64,000 nucleotides of DNA from Saprospira grandis (GTDB taxonomy: Bacteria > Bacteroidota > Bacteroidia > Chitinophagales > Saprospiraceae): NCBI RefSeq assembly GCF_027594745.1, contig NZ_CP110854.1:3179501-3243500 (forward strand), in the 5' to 3' direction. The notes beneath the pieces are model-generated. The model did no database searches and had not been told where the DNA came from. It worked only from the letters and a program-made list of their open reading frames with translations. Of this stretch, positions 42,924-51,923 are shown piece after piece (positions within the stretch are counted from its first letter, which is position 1; every line of letters begins with the position of its first letter). Made by a program: the position numbers and the translations under genes.

Positions 42924-43532
42924 TTATTGTAGGGGAGCAGGGGATAGCTGACAATCTCTGAGTATTTCTTGGGCCAAATCTGTGGCATCCAGTAAATATT
43001 GGCTGTTGTTTAGACTAAGCGTCATGAAAATAGCGCCCTCTAAAAGGGAAAAAATCTGCCGACTAATTTTTTGCTCATCTAAGTTGGACCGAAACTCTCC
43101 GGCTTGCATAGCGGCTAAAATTAGGCGGCGAATATGACTTTCTAGTTTTTTAATCACCTCGACTACTCGGGCCAAAAATTGAGGATGTTGTCCCTGGGCA
43201 TCTATCCCCAAATTAAGAATAGGACAACCCCCAAAAGGGATGGCGAAATGGTGGTAATCCTGATAAAATTGGAGAATAGCCGCTAGTTTATCGCTAGGTC
43301 GATCTTCGGCATCAACCCTTTTCATGATGGCTTGGCTAAGTTGGCGCAAGTTGTAATTAAAGGCCGCTAGGGCCAATTCTTCTTTATTTTGGAAGTGGCC
43401 ATAAATGGCCCCCTTGCTTAGTCCTGTGGCTTGGCAAAGGTCTGTTAAGCTGCTGCCGATATAGCCCTGTTGGTTAAAAATAGGAGCCGTTGTTTCTATA
43501 ATATGTTGCCTTGTTTTGGCCGATTTTTTCAT
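42924..43532 (-). CDS. TetR family transcriptional regulator
   Basis: 202 residues, the usual TetR length. The N-terminal helix-turn-helix reads TRQHIIETTAPIFNQQGYIGSSLTDLCQATGLSKGAIYGHFQNKEEL, followed by a helical ligand-binding domain. It probably represses itself and the hydrolase, because near-identical palindromic sites occur before both start codons. The ligand is unknown. Confidence 0.93.
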   Translation of the reverse strand: MKKSAKTRQHIIETTAPIFNQQGYIGSSLTDLCQATGLSKGAIYGHFQNKEELALAAFNYNLRQLSQAIMKRVDAEDRPSDKLAAILQFYQDYHHFAIPFGGCPILNLGIDAQGQHPQFLARVVEVIKKLESHIRRLILAAMQAGEFRSNLDEQKISRQIFSLLEGAIFMTLSLNNSQYLLDATDLAQEILRDCQLSPAPLQ

Positions 43533-43567
43533 GGCTGTTGTTGCTTATACTGTAAAATTACAAAAAA

Positions 43568-43581
43568 TACCGATTGGTTTA
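43568..43581 (-). promoter_or_regulatory. Putative TetR self-operator and promoter
   Basis: TACCGATTGGTTTA lies 36-49 nt before the TetR start codon. On the minus strand the sequence AAACCAATCGGTATTTTTTG runs straight into a near-match to the TAnnTTTG -7 box, so a bound repressor would cover the promoter. Confidence 0.6.
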
Positions 43582-43627
43582 TTTATCTTGCGACGGATTA
43601 ATGTTTTTTTAATCCTAGGCCACTATT

Positions 43628-43770
43628 GGCCCAGCGCTGCGCAGCGGTGGCCGAAGGCCAGACCGAACAAAACGAGCCTTGGCGAAGTTTTGTGAAGGGC
43701 CGAGCAGACCTGCGAGCCGCGCAGCATAGCGGCGGCCGACCTAGCCGAAGGCTAGCCGGCCGCGGGCCCC
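43628..43770 (-). repeat. GC-rich element, subfamily III, copy E13
   Basis: Minus-strand copy with head GGGGCCCGCGGCC, GCTAGCC/GGCTAGC hairpin, CGCTATGCTGCGCGGCTCG, core, CAAAAC/GTTTTG arms, GGCC-TTC-GGCC hairpin and the tail GCAGCGCTGGGCC. Confidence 0.8.
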
Positions 43771-43804
43771 AAAACAGCATTATATCAATCAAATATTTAC
43801 AGTT

Positions 43805-44236
43805 ATGTCTATTTGGAGAAGAACAGCCAGCCTGGCCCAGCTCAATCAGTTATCGGAAAATACTGTGGTGAGTTATTTGGGTATTGAGTTTATAGAAATT
43901 GGGGAGGATTATTTGAAGGCCAGAATGCCCGTGACGGCCAATCAGGTGCAGCCAGCGCGGATTTTGCATGGGGGAGTTTCTGTTGTTTTGGCCGAAACGC
44001 TGGGGTCTGTGGCCTCGGTCCTTTGTATAAATGAGGATAGTGGAAAGCAGCCCGTGGGTTTAGAAATCAATGCCAGCCATTTGCGTTCGGTGCCTGAAGG
44101 AGGCGAAGTAGTGGGAATTTGTCGCCCGATTCGCATTGGTCGTCAGGTTCATTTTTGGGCGATCGAATTGCAGGACCAAAAAGAGCGCCCCATTTGTAGT
44201 AGCCGCCTTACGGTCATGCTAAGAGATGCTAAATAA
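43805..44236 (+). CDS. PaaI-like hotdog-fold thioesterase
   Basis: 143 residues, one hotdog domain: NTVVSYLGIEFIEIGEDYLKARMPV, then the family motif RILHGGVSVVLAETLGSVAS with HGG and the catalytic Glu, and the strand GLEINASHLRSV. It cleaves acyl- or aroyl-CoA thioesters, as 1,4-dihydroxy-2-naphthoyl-CoA thioesterases of menaquinone synthesis do; the substrate is not fixed by sequence. It is followed by a strong terminator and then metG. Confidence 0.9.
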   Translation: MSIWRRTASLAQLNQLSENTVVSYLGIEFIEIGEDYLKARMPVTANQVQPARILHGGVSVVLAETLGSVASVLCINEDSGKQPVGLEINASHLRSVPEGGEVVGICRPIRIGRQVHFWAIELQDQKERPICSSRLTVMLRDAK

Positions 44237-44244
44237 GCCCCTTG

Positions 44245-44271
44245 AAAAGCCCTTTTTTAAGGGCTTTTTTT
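44245..44271 (+). terminator. Terminator between the thioesterase and metG
   Basis: Stem AAAGCCCTT / AAGGGCTTT with a TTTT loop and a T-run, 8 nt after the thioesterase stop codon. It separates the thioesterase from metG. Confidence 0.92.
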
Positions 44272-44311
44272 TATTTTGGCGCCCTTGATTCGAGACTTTA
44301 CAAAAAGAGAT

Positions 44312-46486
44312 ATGTCAAAGAAATATACCCTTACTGCAGCCCTTCCTTATGCTAATGGGGCCTTGCACCTTGGCCATTTGGCGGGGGCCTATTTGCCTGC
44401 CGATATTTATGCCCGTTTCTTGCGCCGACAAGGCAAAGATTTGGCCTTTGTTTGTGGTTCTGATGAGCATGGCGCAGCCATTACGATTCGGGCCAAAAAA
44501 GAGGGGCGGAGTCCTCAGGAAATTATTGACCATTATCATGCACTCAATAAAAAAACCTTTGAGCAGCTCGGTATTTCTTTTGACATTTATCATCGGACGA
44601 GTAGTGAGCTGCACCATAAAACGGCCCAAGATTTCTTTTTGCAGCTGTTGGAAAAAGGCGATCAGTTTGAGCAAAAGACCACAGAGCAATATTATGATGA
44701 AGACTTTAAGCAGTTTTTAGCCGATCGTTATATTCAGGGGACTTGCCCTAAGTGTGGACATGAGGAAGCTTTTGGCGACCAATGCGAAAAATGTGGCTCT
44801 ACGCTTTCGCCTACAGAATTGATCAATCCAATTTCTACGATGAGTGGAAAAACGCCTGTGCTAAAGGAAACTACGCATTGGTATTTCCGTTTGGACCAGC
44901 ATGAAGCTTGGCTCAAAGAATGGGTGGAAAAAGGGCAGGTCGATGGCCAGCAATTGCATGATCCCAGCCAATGGCGCAAGCATGTTTTGGGCCAATGCCT
45001 TTCTTGGATCGAGGGCGGCCTACAACCCAGAGCCATTACTCGCGATTTGGATTGGGGAATCAAATTACCCATTGAAAATGCCGAGGGCAAAGTGCTTTAT
45101 GTTTGGTTTGATGCCCCCTTGGGCTATATTTCGGCCACTAAGGCTTGGGCCGAGGAGCAAGGCAAAAATTGGGAAGATTACTGGAAAGGAGAGGATACCG
45201 AATTGATCCATTTCATTGGAAAAGACAATATTGTTTTCCATTGTGTGGTTTTTCCCGCCATGCTCAAAGCGGCAGGCGATTATGTTTTGCCAAAAAATGT
45301 TCCCGCCAATCAGTTTTTGAACTTAGAGGGCAAAAAGTTTTCTAAATCAAGAGGTTGGGTGATTGAGCAGCATCAATATTTGCAAGACTTTGCCGAATTT
45401 CCCAATAAGGAAGATGCGCTGCGCTATGCCTTGATTCGCAGCTTGCCCGAAAACAAAGATGGCGATTTCAAATGGGAGGAATTTGTGGCCCTACACGATA
45501 ATGAGCTAGCCGATAACTTGGGGAACTTCTTCAACCGAGTGCTCAGCTTTATTAAAAAATATAGTGCGGGCAAATTGCCTGCGGCCGATTTAGATTTGCT
45601 GATTCAGGGATCTGAGGTGGGCAGTGAAAGCAGCTACAAAACGTTTTGCCAAACAGAAATCCTGCCTTTGGTAGAGCGTTTGGAAAAAGAAATCATGGCT
45701 TTTGAATTGCGCCAAGCCATTCAAACGGTCCTAGAACTCTCTCGTTTGGGTAATGGAATGTTCCAAAATAACTCGCCTTGGAAAGTGGCCAAAGAGAACC
45801 CCAAAGCGGCAGAAGTGCAAACCGTTTTGGCCCTTGGGGTACAAATTGCCGCCTGCCTCAATATCTTGCTAGAGCCATTTTTGCCTTTTGTCGCCAAGAA
45901 AATGCAAGAGCTCCTCAACTGGTCAGCGGATTTGGATTGGGAGGGCTTGAAAGCAAAATTGGCTGAAGGCCAAAGCCTTTTGGCTGTGGGCCATGCTTTG
46001 GCAGAACCCAAAGTCATCTTTGCCAAAATCAATAATAAGAAAGATAAGCGCTGGTCCGATTTGATTGCGCAACAAGAGCAGTTGTTGCAAGATCGGCTCA
46101 AAGCTTTAGAGGCGGAGGCCAAGCGCAAAGCCCAAGAAGAAGCCAACCAAAAGCGTTTGCCCGAGATCGAGTTTGATGATTTTACAAAGGTAGAAATGCG
46201 CTTGGCCAAGGTGATCTCGGCCAAAAAGGTGAAAAAAGCAGATCGATTACTGGAAATTGAGGTAGACTTGGGCGGAGAAAAACGAACCGTAGTTTCTGGC
46301 TTGGCCAAATTCTATACGCCCGAAGAGCTCTTAGGCCAACAGGTGGTGATGGTGGTCAATTTGAAGCCTAGAAAACTCAGAGGAATTGTTTCGCAAGGCA
46401 TGATTTTGACAGCTGAAAATCCAGATGGTAGCCTCTCTTTGCTCCAACCCTGGAAGGACATGCAAGATGGCGCCTTGATTAAATAG
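44312..46486 (+). CDS. metG: Methionyl-tRNA synthetase
   Basis: 724 residues from the ATG at 44312; the 12-codon extension overlaps the terminator. The HIGH-like motif is HLGH (19-22), the zinc knuckle CPKCG ... CEKCG (about 150-170) and the KMSKS-like motif KFSKS (342-346), with Phe in the second position. The C-terminal ~110 residues are an EMAP/Trbp111-type tRNA-binding domain (FDDFTKVEMRLAKVISAKKVKKADRLL). It charges tRNA-Met. Length and order match the long dimeric bacterial form. Confidence 0.98.
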   Translation: MSKKYTLTAALPYANGALHLGHLAGAYLPADIYARFLRRQGKDLAFVCGSDEHGAAITIRAKKEGRSPQEIIDHYHALNKKTFEQLGISFDIYHRTSSELHHKTAQDFFLQLLEKGDQFEQKTTEQYYDEDFKQFLADRYIQGTCPKCGHEEAFGDQCEKCGSTLSPTELINPISTMSGKTPVLKETTHWYFRLDQHEAWLKEWVEKGQVDGQQLHDPSQWRKHVLGQCLSWIEGGLQPRAITRDLDWGIKLPIENAEGKVLYVWFDAPLGYISATKAWAEEQGKNWEDYWKGEDTELIHFIGKDNIVFHCVVFPAMLKAAGDYVLPKNVPANQFLNLEGKKFSKSRGWVIEQHQYLQDFAEFPNKEDALRYALIRSLPENKDGDFKWEEFVALHDNELADNLGNFFNRVLSFIKKYSAGKLPAADLDLLIQGSEVGSESSYKTFCQTEILPLVERLEKEIMAFELRQAIQTVLELSRLGNGMFQNNSPWKVAKENPKAAEVQTVLALGVQIAACLNILLEPFLPFVAKKMQELLNWSADLDWEGLKAKLAEGQSLLAVGHALAEPKVIFAKINNKKDKRWSDLIAQQEQLLQDRLKALEAEAKRKAQEEANQKRLPEIEFDDFTKVEMRLAKVISAKKVKKADRLLEIEVDLGGEKRTVVSGLAKFYTPEELLGQQVVMVVNLKPRKLRGIVSQGMILTAENPDGSLSLLQPWKDMQDGALIK

Positions 46487-46507
46487 CTTCCGTTTTTGCA
46501 TCTAGAA

Positions 46508-46659
46508 AGGCGCAAAGCGCCTTGGCTGAGGGATGGAAAGTGGGGCGGCGAAGCCGCAGACCCAAGTTTTTGAGCGTAGCGAAAAAAACTGCAGGGCCGA
46601 GCAGACCTGCGAGCCACGACAGAGCCCGACCCAAGGCCAAAGGCCGAAGGGGCAGCCCC
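46508..46659 (-). repeat. GC-rich multi-hairpin element, copy E14
   Basis: Minus-strand copy. GGGGCTGCCCC head joined by a T7 stretch to the terminator of the thioredoxin-like gene, GGCCTTTGGCC head hairpin, core, TTTTT/AAAAA arms around CGCTACGCTC, GCGGC/GCCGC hairpin, CCATCCCTCAGCC joint and GGCGC/GCGCC tail. Confidence 0.85.
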
Positions 46660-46681
46660 AAAAAAAGAAAACATAAAAAGC

Positions 46682-46718
46682 AAAAGGGCAATCAGCGAAA
46701 AAACTGATTGCCCTTTTT
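46682..46718 (-). terminator. Terminator of the thioredoxin-like lipoprotein gene
   Basis: Perfect stem AAAAGGGCAATCAG / CTGATTGCCCTTTT with an 8-nt loop; T-rich sequence on both sides, so it may work in both directions. It lies 19 nt after the stop at 46738. Confidence 0.85.
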
Positions 46719-46737
46719 AGTTTGCTTGGTCCATCTC

Positions 46738-47385
46738 TTAGCGTTGGACTGTGCTTTTGTATTCTTGTTGGAATTGTTCCCAGGGGGTTTTTTTGTAGTG
46801 ATCCTCGGCCAAATAGTGTAAAATAGTATCAAAAATACCGACCTCTAGATAGCCCGGAATGCGTTGAATGAGCTGAAAGTCCTCATTGAGAAAAACCACC
46901 GTAGGGTAGCTCATTTTGCCATCTAATAAGACGGCGGCCAGCTGGTGGTAGCCTCTGCGGCCCTGGGGAATATACTTAAAGGTATTGCCCGCAAAGAGAA
47001 TATCTTCTCGGTATTCGGCATCTAGTTTTACTGGATAAAAGTTGTTGTTGAGATAGGCCGAAATTTCTTTTTGCTGAAAGGTATTTTTGTCCATTCGCTT
47101 ACACCAGCCGCACCAATCCGTATAAATATCGATGAAGATTTTTTTGCCTTTCTGGCCAGCGGCCTTATCGGCTTGGAGTTGAGCAACGGCCTGCTCATAA
47201 GTCATCCAATTGACATTAGACAAAGGGCTTTCTTCTTCGGTTTCCTCGCTTTCTCCTCTAAAGCTTTTCAGCTCAAAGGTAGCGCTATCGGCAGATTTAG
47301 AGCTAAGGTTTTGGGGCGTACTGGAGCTACAAGCGAGGTAGATTCCAGAAATAGAAAGAACTAAAGTAGTGGCAATTCTGAACAT
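46738..47385 (-). CDS. Thioredoxin-like lipoprotein
   Basis: 215 residues. A lipoprotein signal (MFRIATTLVLSISGIYLACSSS, lipid Cys about 19) precedes a thioredoxin fold with the redox site CGWC (IDIYTDWCGWCKRMD) and the cis-Pro in KMSYPTVVFLNED. It resembles the DUF255/thioredoxin-7-type reductases that act in the periplasm on disulfides. Anchored to the membrane. Single gene with its own terminator. Confidence 0.88.
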   Translation of the reverse strand: MFRIATTLVLSISGIYLACSSSTPQNLSSKSADSATFELKSFRGESEETEEESPLSNVNWMTYEQAVAQLQADKAAGQKGKKIFIDIYTDWCGWCKRMDKNTFQQKEISAYLNNNFYPVKLDAEYREDILFAGNTFKYIPQGRRGYHQLAAVLLDGKMSYPTVVFLNEDFQLIQRIPGYLEVGIFDTILHYLAEDHYKKTPWEQFQQEYKSTVQR

Positions 47386-47566
47386 ATAACAAATTATATT
47401 TTATAGACAGCTTGCTGTCTTAATTGGGGGAGGACAAGACTATTGGAGCAATAGTTTTGTTTGCTGACAACACAAGAACGCAAGAGTTTTGCCCTTAGAT
47501 GAATGTCCCGCAAGCTTTTGTTTATATTTAACAGAGCTCAAGATTAACAAAAGAAAGGCCAATAAC

Positions 47567-47606
47567 AAAGCCCCCTTTTCTCTATCCTGAAAAAAGGGGG
47601 CTTTTC
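47567..47606 (-). terminator. Bidirectional-type terminator after the 93-residue gene
   Basis: Stem AAAGCCCCCTTTT / AAAAGGGGGCTTT with a ~13-nt loop, 16 nt after the stop at 47622. On the minus strand it is followed by TTATT only, so the T-run is weak. Confidence 0.7.
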
Positions 47607-47621
47607 CAAAAGTAGCCAAGC

Positions 47622-47903
47622 TTACTTTTTGGTCCGCTCATATTGGTTCATAAACATAGCCGTATGCGCCAAAAAACGCTGGTCGGTAAATTTCTCTGCC
47701 AAGGTCTTATTAAGGAGCTCCTTGCTGCTTTCTTCCATGGGCTTTTGCTCTAGGGCAGTCACCACATCAGCCTCCAAACGAGTCTTTAGTTTGCTCCAGT
47801 AAGACTTTACATGAGGGTTAATCATGCTGCCGTTAAACTGCTTATTGAATTCCATCAAAAGGATATCTACCAACTGTTCTAGGTCCTTTGTATAATCGGC
47901 CAT
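47622..47903 (-). CDS. Small hypothetical protein, 93 residues
   Basis: Soluble and helical (YTKDLEQLVDILLMEFNKQF ... SYWSKLKTRLEADVVTALEQ ... FLAHTAMFMNQYERTKK). No family is recognised. It stands alone, with a hairpin on its 3' side and the psd terminator on its 5' side. Confidence 0.65.
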   Translation of the reverse strand: MADYTKDLEQLVDILLMEFNKQFNGSMINPHVKSYWSKLKTRLEADVVTALEQKPMEESSKELLNKTLAEKFTDQRFLAHTAMFMNQYERTKK

Positions 47904-47994
47904 TACTTTAAATTTATGGGATAAATGAGAAATAGTGTTTAAAATAGCATGCTAAAACTACAATCTATTTCCAAATTTTCAAAACGCATAGGGG

Positions 47995-48034
47995 CAAAAA
48001 AAGTGAGCAGCTACTTTCCCCAAAGTAGCTGCTC
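47995..48034 (-). terminator. Rho-independent terminator of psd
   Basis: Perfect 13-bp stem GAGCAGCTACTTT / AAAGTAGCTGCTC with a 4-nt loop, followed on the minus strand by AC and eight T. It lies 135 nt after the psd stop codon. Confidence 0.88.
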
Positions 48035-48168
48035 TGTAATCCCCATGATTTACCCCAAACTTAATTGAAGTTAGAGCAAGTATTTCTTTTTGCTCTATTG
48101 CAAATCTACAGCAAGAAATAACTTTTTTTCTAGGCCATTTGGGCAAAATCTAAATTTAGGTATTATAC

Positions 48169-49050
48169 TTATTTCCCAATTTGCTCGCCCATCCGAACCG
48201 CGGTTTCCATCCCTCTACGGCTGTTTTCCAATAAATCTGCACTCAATTCAAATTGCCCCGGCTCTAAAAGCATAACCACCGTAGAGCCCCCAAAGGCAAA
48301 ATAACCCATTTCTTGCCCCTTTTCTAGCTGGGCATTGGGCGGATAACTAAAATGTATGCTGCCCACCATGGTGGCCCCCACCGGAGCCAACAAAATATCG
48401 CCCCGATCAGCCGTTTTTAGAATACTATAGGCCCTTTTGTTTTCGCAAAATACTTTCACAAAATTCCTCGCCAAAGCATAAGGCGAAACCGAATAGTAAC
48501 GCCCCATAATCTGCTGGGCCTCCTCAGCCTGCCCCGCATAGGGAAAATGATAGCGATGATAGTCATGCGGCGCCAAGCGAATGATCAATAAACTCCCCTT
48601 GGCATAACGCTCCGCCAAGGCTTCATCGCCCAAAAAACGCTTCAAATTAAAGGCCTGCCCCTTCACAAAAAAAGCACGCAGCTCATCAATATGCTCAAAA
48701 GCAAGCAGTTTACCATCGGCCGGAGAAACCAAACCCTCCCCAATAGGCCGAGCCGAAGGGTGTAGCTTTCGACAAAAAAATGCATTGAAATTTTCAAATT
48801 CCTCCACGCTCCGCAGCGCCTCGCTCATATCAATGTTATAAGCGGCCACAAAATCAGCAATCTTTTTCGCCGATTTCTCCTTGTCCATCCGTCGACCATA
48901 CCAAGCCGACAAAAATTTTCTGCGCACCAATAACTCTAAGGGCAGTTTGCCCAACGGACTCTGATACAAAAACCGAATGTATTTTTCCGCCGGCGGCCGC
49001 TCCTCACAAAGCGCTCCCGTTTTGCGGTCTATATATTGTATTCCTTGCAT
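48169..49050 (-). CDS. psd: Phosphatidylserine decarboxylase
   Basis: 293 residues, similar in length to the proteobacterial type I enzyme. The self-cleavage site GGST (Ser about 256, which becomes the pyruvoyl group) is in YFAFGGSTVVMLLEPGQFELSADLL. The VSPADG motif with the catalytic Asp and the HDYHRYHFPYAG region with catalytic His residues are also present. It makes phosphatidylethanolamine at the inner membrane. It is divergent from the CHAT gene. Confidence 0.95.
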   Translation of the reverse strand: MQGIQYIDRKTGALCEERPPAEKYIRFLYQSPLGKLPLELLVRRKFLSAWYGRRMDKEKSAKKIADFVAAYNIDMSEALRSVEEFENFNAFFCRKLHPSARPIGEGLVSPADGKLLAFEHIDELRAFFVKGQAFNLKRFLGDEALAERYAKGSLLIIRLAPHDYHRYHFPYAGQAEEAQQIMGRYYSVSPYALARNFVKVFCENKRAYSILKTADRGDILLAPVGATMVGSIHFSYPPNAQLEKGQEMGYFAFGGSTVVMLLEPGQFELSADLLENSRRGMETAVRMGEQIGK

Positions 49051-49081
49051 GCTCTCTTTTTTTGACTATTACTTATCTTTT

Positions 49082-49225
49082 GGGGCCTCCGCTGCGGCTT
49101 CGCCTTGCGGCGCTACGTTTCGCAGCTCGCAGGTCTGCTCGGCCCTGCGGCAGCAGAGCTGCCTGGGTCTGCGGCTGCGCCGCACTGCTGCACATCACTA
49201 GGCCTGCGGCGGCTTCGCCGCCTGC
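49082..49225 (+). repeat. GC-rich element, subfamily II, copy E15
   Basis: Lies between the divergent psd and CHAT genes, ending 26 nt before the CHAT start. GGGGCCTCC head, CGCTACGTTTCGCAGCTCGC, core, GCAGC/GCTGC arms, GCGGC/GCCGC hairpin, ACATCACTAGGCC tail and a GGCGGC hairpin. Confidence 0.8.
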
Positions 49226-49250
49226 TTTCTCCAATTACAGCAAATCACCT

Positions 49251-51761
49251 ATGAAATTACTCTTCCCTTTTGTTTTCTTTTTTCTCCCTTTTGGCCTTTG
49301 GGCCCAGGTAGAGGACCTACAGCAACAAGCTCGGCAAAAATGGAGTTTGGGCCAAGAAAAACAAGCTTTTTTTCTGGCCCACAAAGCCCTCAATGCCACA
49401 AAAGACCAAGCCAATTCGGCTCACTACAATAGCCTGCTGCTGCTCTTTGAACTGCATTTTGAATTGGGCCATATCGAACAAGCCCGACAGTATGGCGCTC
49501 TGGCCCTACAACTAAATGAACAAGCAGGCTTCCGCTTGGGTTCAAGCCAATTGCTCTATAAGCAGTTGGCCCGCCTAGAACAGCTCGCTGGCCAATATGA
49601 AGCCGCCGAGCTCTTTCTGATGCAGGCCCAAGAACAACTCCCGCCCTTGCTCGGCCCACCTAGCCTCGACCGCCTGCAGCTCCTAGCCCAATTGGCCGAG
49701 GTCTATCAGCTTAAAGGACAGTTGATGGCCGCTCAGCGAATTTATGACAAAATTTTGCAGCAAAAAAATATCCCCTTAGCAGAAAATCTCCAATGGCGCT
49801 ATGCAGCCGCTATCTTGGCCCAAAAAAATAAGGAGGGCCAAAAGGCCGAAAGACTGTTCCAAGAGGCGCTAGCCCTTACTGGCCCCACTACCGCCTACCA
49901 AAGAGAAGTCCTAATGGCCGCCCTGGCCCAAAATGCCTGGAAAATGGGGAAAAACAGCCTGGCCAAAAAACGCTATGAAGAACTCTACCAAAATCGAAAA
50001 AAGAATTTGGGCCAGGATCATCCCCTCACGCTCAGCCTAGCCGGAGAAATGGCCTATTTCTATGAAAGTCAAGGCCAATTGGATCAAAGCGAAACCCTCA
50101 TGCAGCTTTATATCCAAAACCTGATCCAAGAGATTGATGAATTGGCCCAATATAGTAGCTACCAAGAGTTTTTGCGGCTCCAACAAAGCTTCGCCCCCGA
50201 AATTAACCGCTTTACCGCTTGGGTGAGCAGACATCCCCAACAAAAATGGCTCAAATGTTTGGCCCAACTCCAATTAGCCGCCCAAGCTAGGGGCCAAGAG
50301 GAGGCCACCGCCTTTAGACAAGCCCTAAAATCCCTAAGGTCTCCCCATTTAATAGACCTCAAAATGGATTGGGCCGAAGCCGTAGAAAAGCTGGCGCATA
50401 GTTATCGCCTCAGTAAAAAAAAGGCGGCCCACCGCTTCCAACAAGCCGAACAAAAAGCAGCCGTAAAAGCATTAGAAAAAGAACTAAAGGCCGCCCTTCG
50501 CCAAAATGATATCCCCTTTTTAGCCCAAAATTATACCCTAGAACAACTACAAGCCCAATTAGATAGTACCGAAATGGCCATCAATATTTTACACTATCAA
50601 GACCATAATGGCCAAGCTTGGCTAAGCGATGCTAAGTTTGCCGCCCTGATCTTTAGCCAAGATAGTCTGCTCATTTGGCAAGAGCTCTGTACCGAAGAAG
50701 CCATAGCGTCTGTCTTATCACATATCTTTAGACTCAAAACAATAAAGGATATTAACCGCAGCTATTTGTCTATTCCCGGACTAAGCCAATTGTTAGATAA
50801 AAAGCTTTGGCAACCCCTGCGCCCACATCTAGCAGATAAAAACCGCCTGCATTTCCAATTGCCCGCCATCTTGCAGCCGCTTTCTTTTGAAGCCATTCTG
50901 CAAAGCCATAATGAACGTTACCTCATAGAAGATTATGAACTGCATTATTATAGTAGCTTTCATAAATTAAAAAAACAGCCCCAGTCTTATGTTAGCAAAC
51001 AAGCCTTTTTAATGGGGGGAGTGGATTTTGGCCTCAAACCCAAACGTAGCCCCTGGCTGCCTTGGGATCCCCTGCCCGCTAGCCTAGAAGAAGTAGAGGA
51101 TTTAGAAGTGGCCCTATATAATGCCGCCTGGGAAAGCGATAAATTGACCCGCGGCTCGGCCAATGAAGTACACTTTTTAAAACTGCTGCAAGAAAAGCGT
51201 TTTCGCCTGATTCATCTGGCCACTCATGCCTACTTTTTTGAACGCCCAAAAGAAGGCGATGAAGGCGGAATTTTCTTTGAAGAAAGTAGCCGACAACTTA
51301 GCCTAGAAAAACAATTGATCCAAGAGGAAGAACAAGCCCTGATGCGCTCGGGTTTGGTCTTTGCCGGGGCCAACCTGAGCTGGCAAGGCCCCGCTAGCAG
51401 CTCTATGGCCGAAGCCGACGGCATTCTCACAGCCCTTGATTTACTCAGCCTAGAGCTAGAAGGCTGCGAACTGTTGGTCCTCTCTGCCTGCCAAACCGCC
51501 CTAGGCGAAATGACTAGCCAAGAGGGCCTGCTCGGCCTGCCCACCGCTTTTCAGCAAGCGGGAGTAGACTATTTTATGGGCAGCCGCTGGAGCGTGAACG
51601 ACCAAGTTACGGCCCTTTTTATGGAGCTGTTTTATGAGGCTTATCTCGCAGGAGATTCGCCCCCCATCGCTCTGCGAAAAGCCCAGTTGGCCCTGATGAA
51701 AAAAGAAAAAGGACGCTATGCCCACCCTTATTATTGGGCAGCTTTTCAGTTGTTGCGCTAG
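49251..51761 (+). CDS. Exported TPR-CHAT caspase-like protein
   Basis: 836 residues from the ATG at 49251; the upstream extension runs through element E15. A signal peptide (MKLLFPFVFFFLPFGLWAQ) precedes helical TPR repeats (about 25-400) and a CHAT domain (about 590-836). The catalytic dyad is His659 (IHLATHAYF) and Cys747 (VLSACQTALG). CHAT proteins are caspase-like peptidases, often tied to TPR recognition arms; Bacteroidota have many secreted forms, unlike the cytoplasmic CRISPR-linked ones. No T9SS domain follows. The substrate is unknown. Confidence 0.9.
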   Translation: MKLLFPFVFFFLPFGLWAQVEDLQQQARQKWSLGQEKQAFFLAHKALNATKDQANSAHYNSLLLLFELHFELGHIEQARQYGALALQLNEQAGFRLGSSQLLYKQLARLEQLAGQYEAAELFLMQAQEQLPPLLGPPSLDRLQLLAQLAEVYQLKGQLMAAQRIYDKILQQKNIPLAENLQWRYAAAILAQKNKEGQKAERLFQEALALTGPTTAYQREVLMAALAQNAWKMGKNSLAKKRYEELYQNRKKNLGQDHPLTLSLAGEMAYFYESQGQLDQSETLMQLYIQNLIQEIDELAQYSSYQEFLRLQQSFAPEINRFTAWVSRHPQQKWLKCLAQLQLAAQARGQEEATAFRQALKSLRSPHLIDLKMDWAEAVEKLAHSYRLSKKKAAHRFQQAEQKAAVKALEKELKAALRQNDIPFLAQNYTLEQLQAQLDSTEMAINILHYQDHNGQAWLSDAKFAALIFSQDSLLIWQELCTEEAIASVLSHIFRLKTIKDINRSYLSIPGLSQLLDKKLWQPLRPHLADKNRLHFQLPAILQPLSFEAILQSHNERYLIEDYELHYYSSFHKLKKQPQSYVSKQAFLMGGVDFGLKPKRSPWLPWDPLPASLEEVEDLEVALYNAAWESDKLTRGSANEVHFLKLLQEKRFRLIHLATHAYFFERPKEGDEGGIFFEESSRQLSLEKQLIQEEEQALMRSGLVFAGANLSWQGPASSSMAEADGILTALDLLSLELEGCELLVLSACQTALGEMTSQEGLLGLPTAFQQAGVDYFMGSRWSVNDQVTALFMELFYEAYLAGDSPPIALRKAQLALMKKEKGRYAHPYYWAAFQLLR

Positions 51762-51769
51762 TTTGCAGG

Positions 51770-51917
51770 GGACAGGCGGCGAAGCCGCCGCAGGCCACAA
51801 CAAAGCCTTTAGGCTGCAGTTCGACGACCAAAGGGAGTAAACGTAGCGCCGACGACCGAAGGGAGGCGACAACAAGGCTGCAAGCCGCAGTTCGACGACT
51901 AAAAGGAGTAACGCCCC
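51770..51917. repeat. Atypical GC-rich intergenic element, copy E16
   Basis: Starts 9 nt after the CHAT stop with a GGCGGC-GAA-GCCGCC hairpin and ends CGCCCCAAAA. It lacks the standard core. It holds three direct copies of a motif like GACGACyrAArGGAG (51823, 51851, 51893) and two of GCAGTTCGACGAC. A third kind of intergenic repeat, perhaps only distantly related to the others. Confidence 0.6.
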
Positions 51918-51923
51918 AAAACC

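Noticed and set aside
49062..49250. N-terminal extension of the CHAT protein
   Set aside because: The extension is translated element E15; the ATG at 49251 begins a standard signal peptide.
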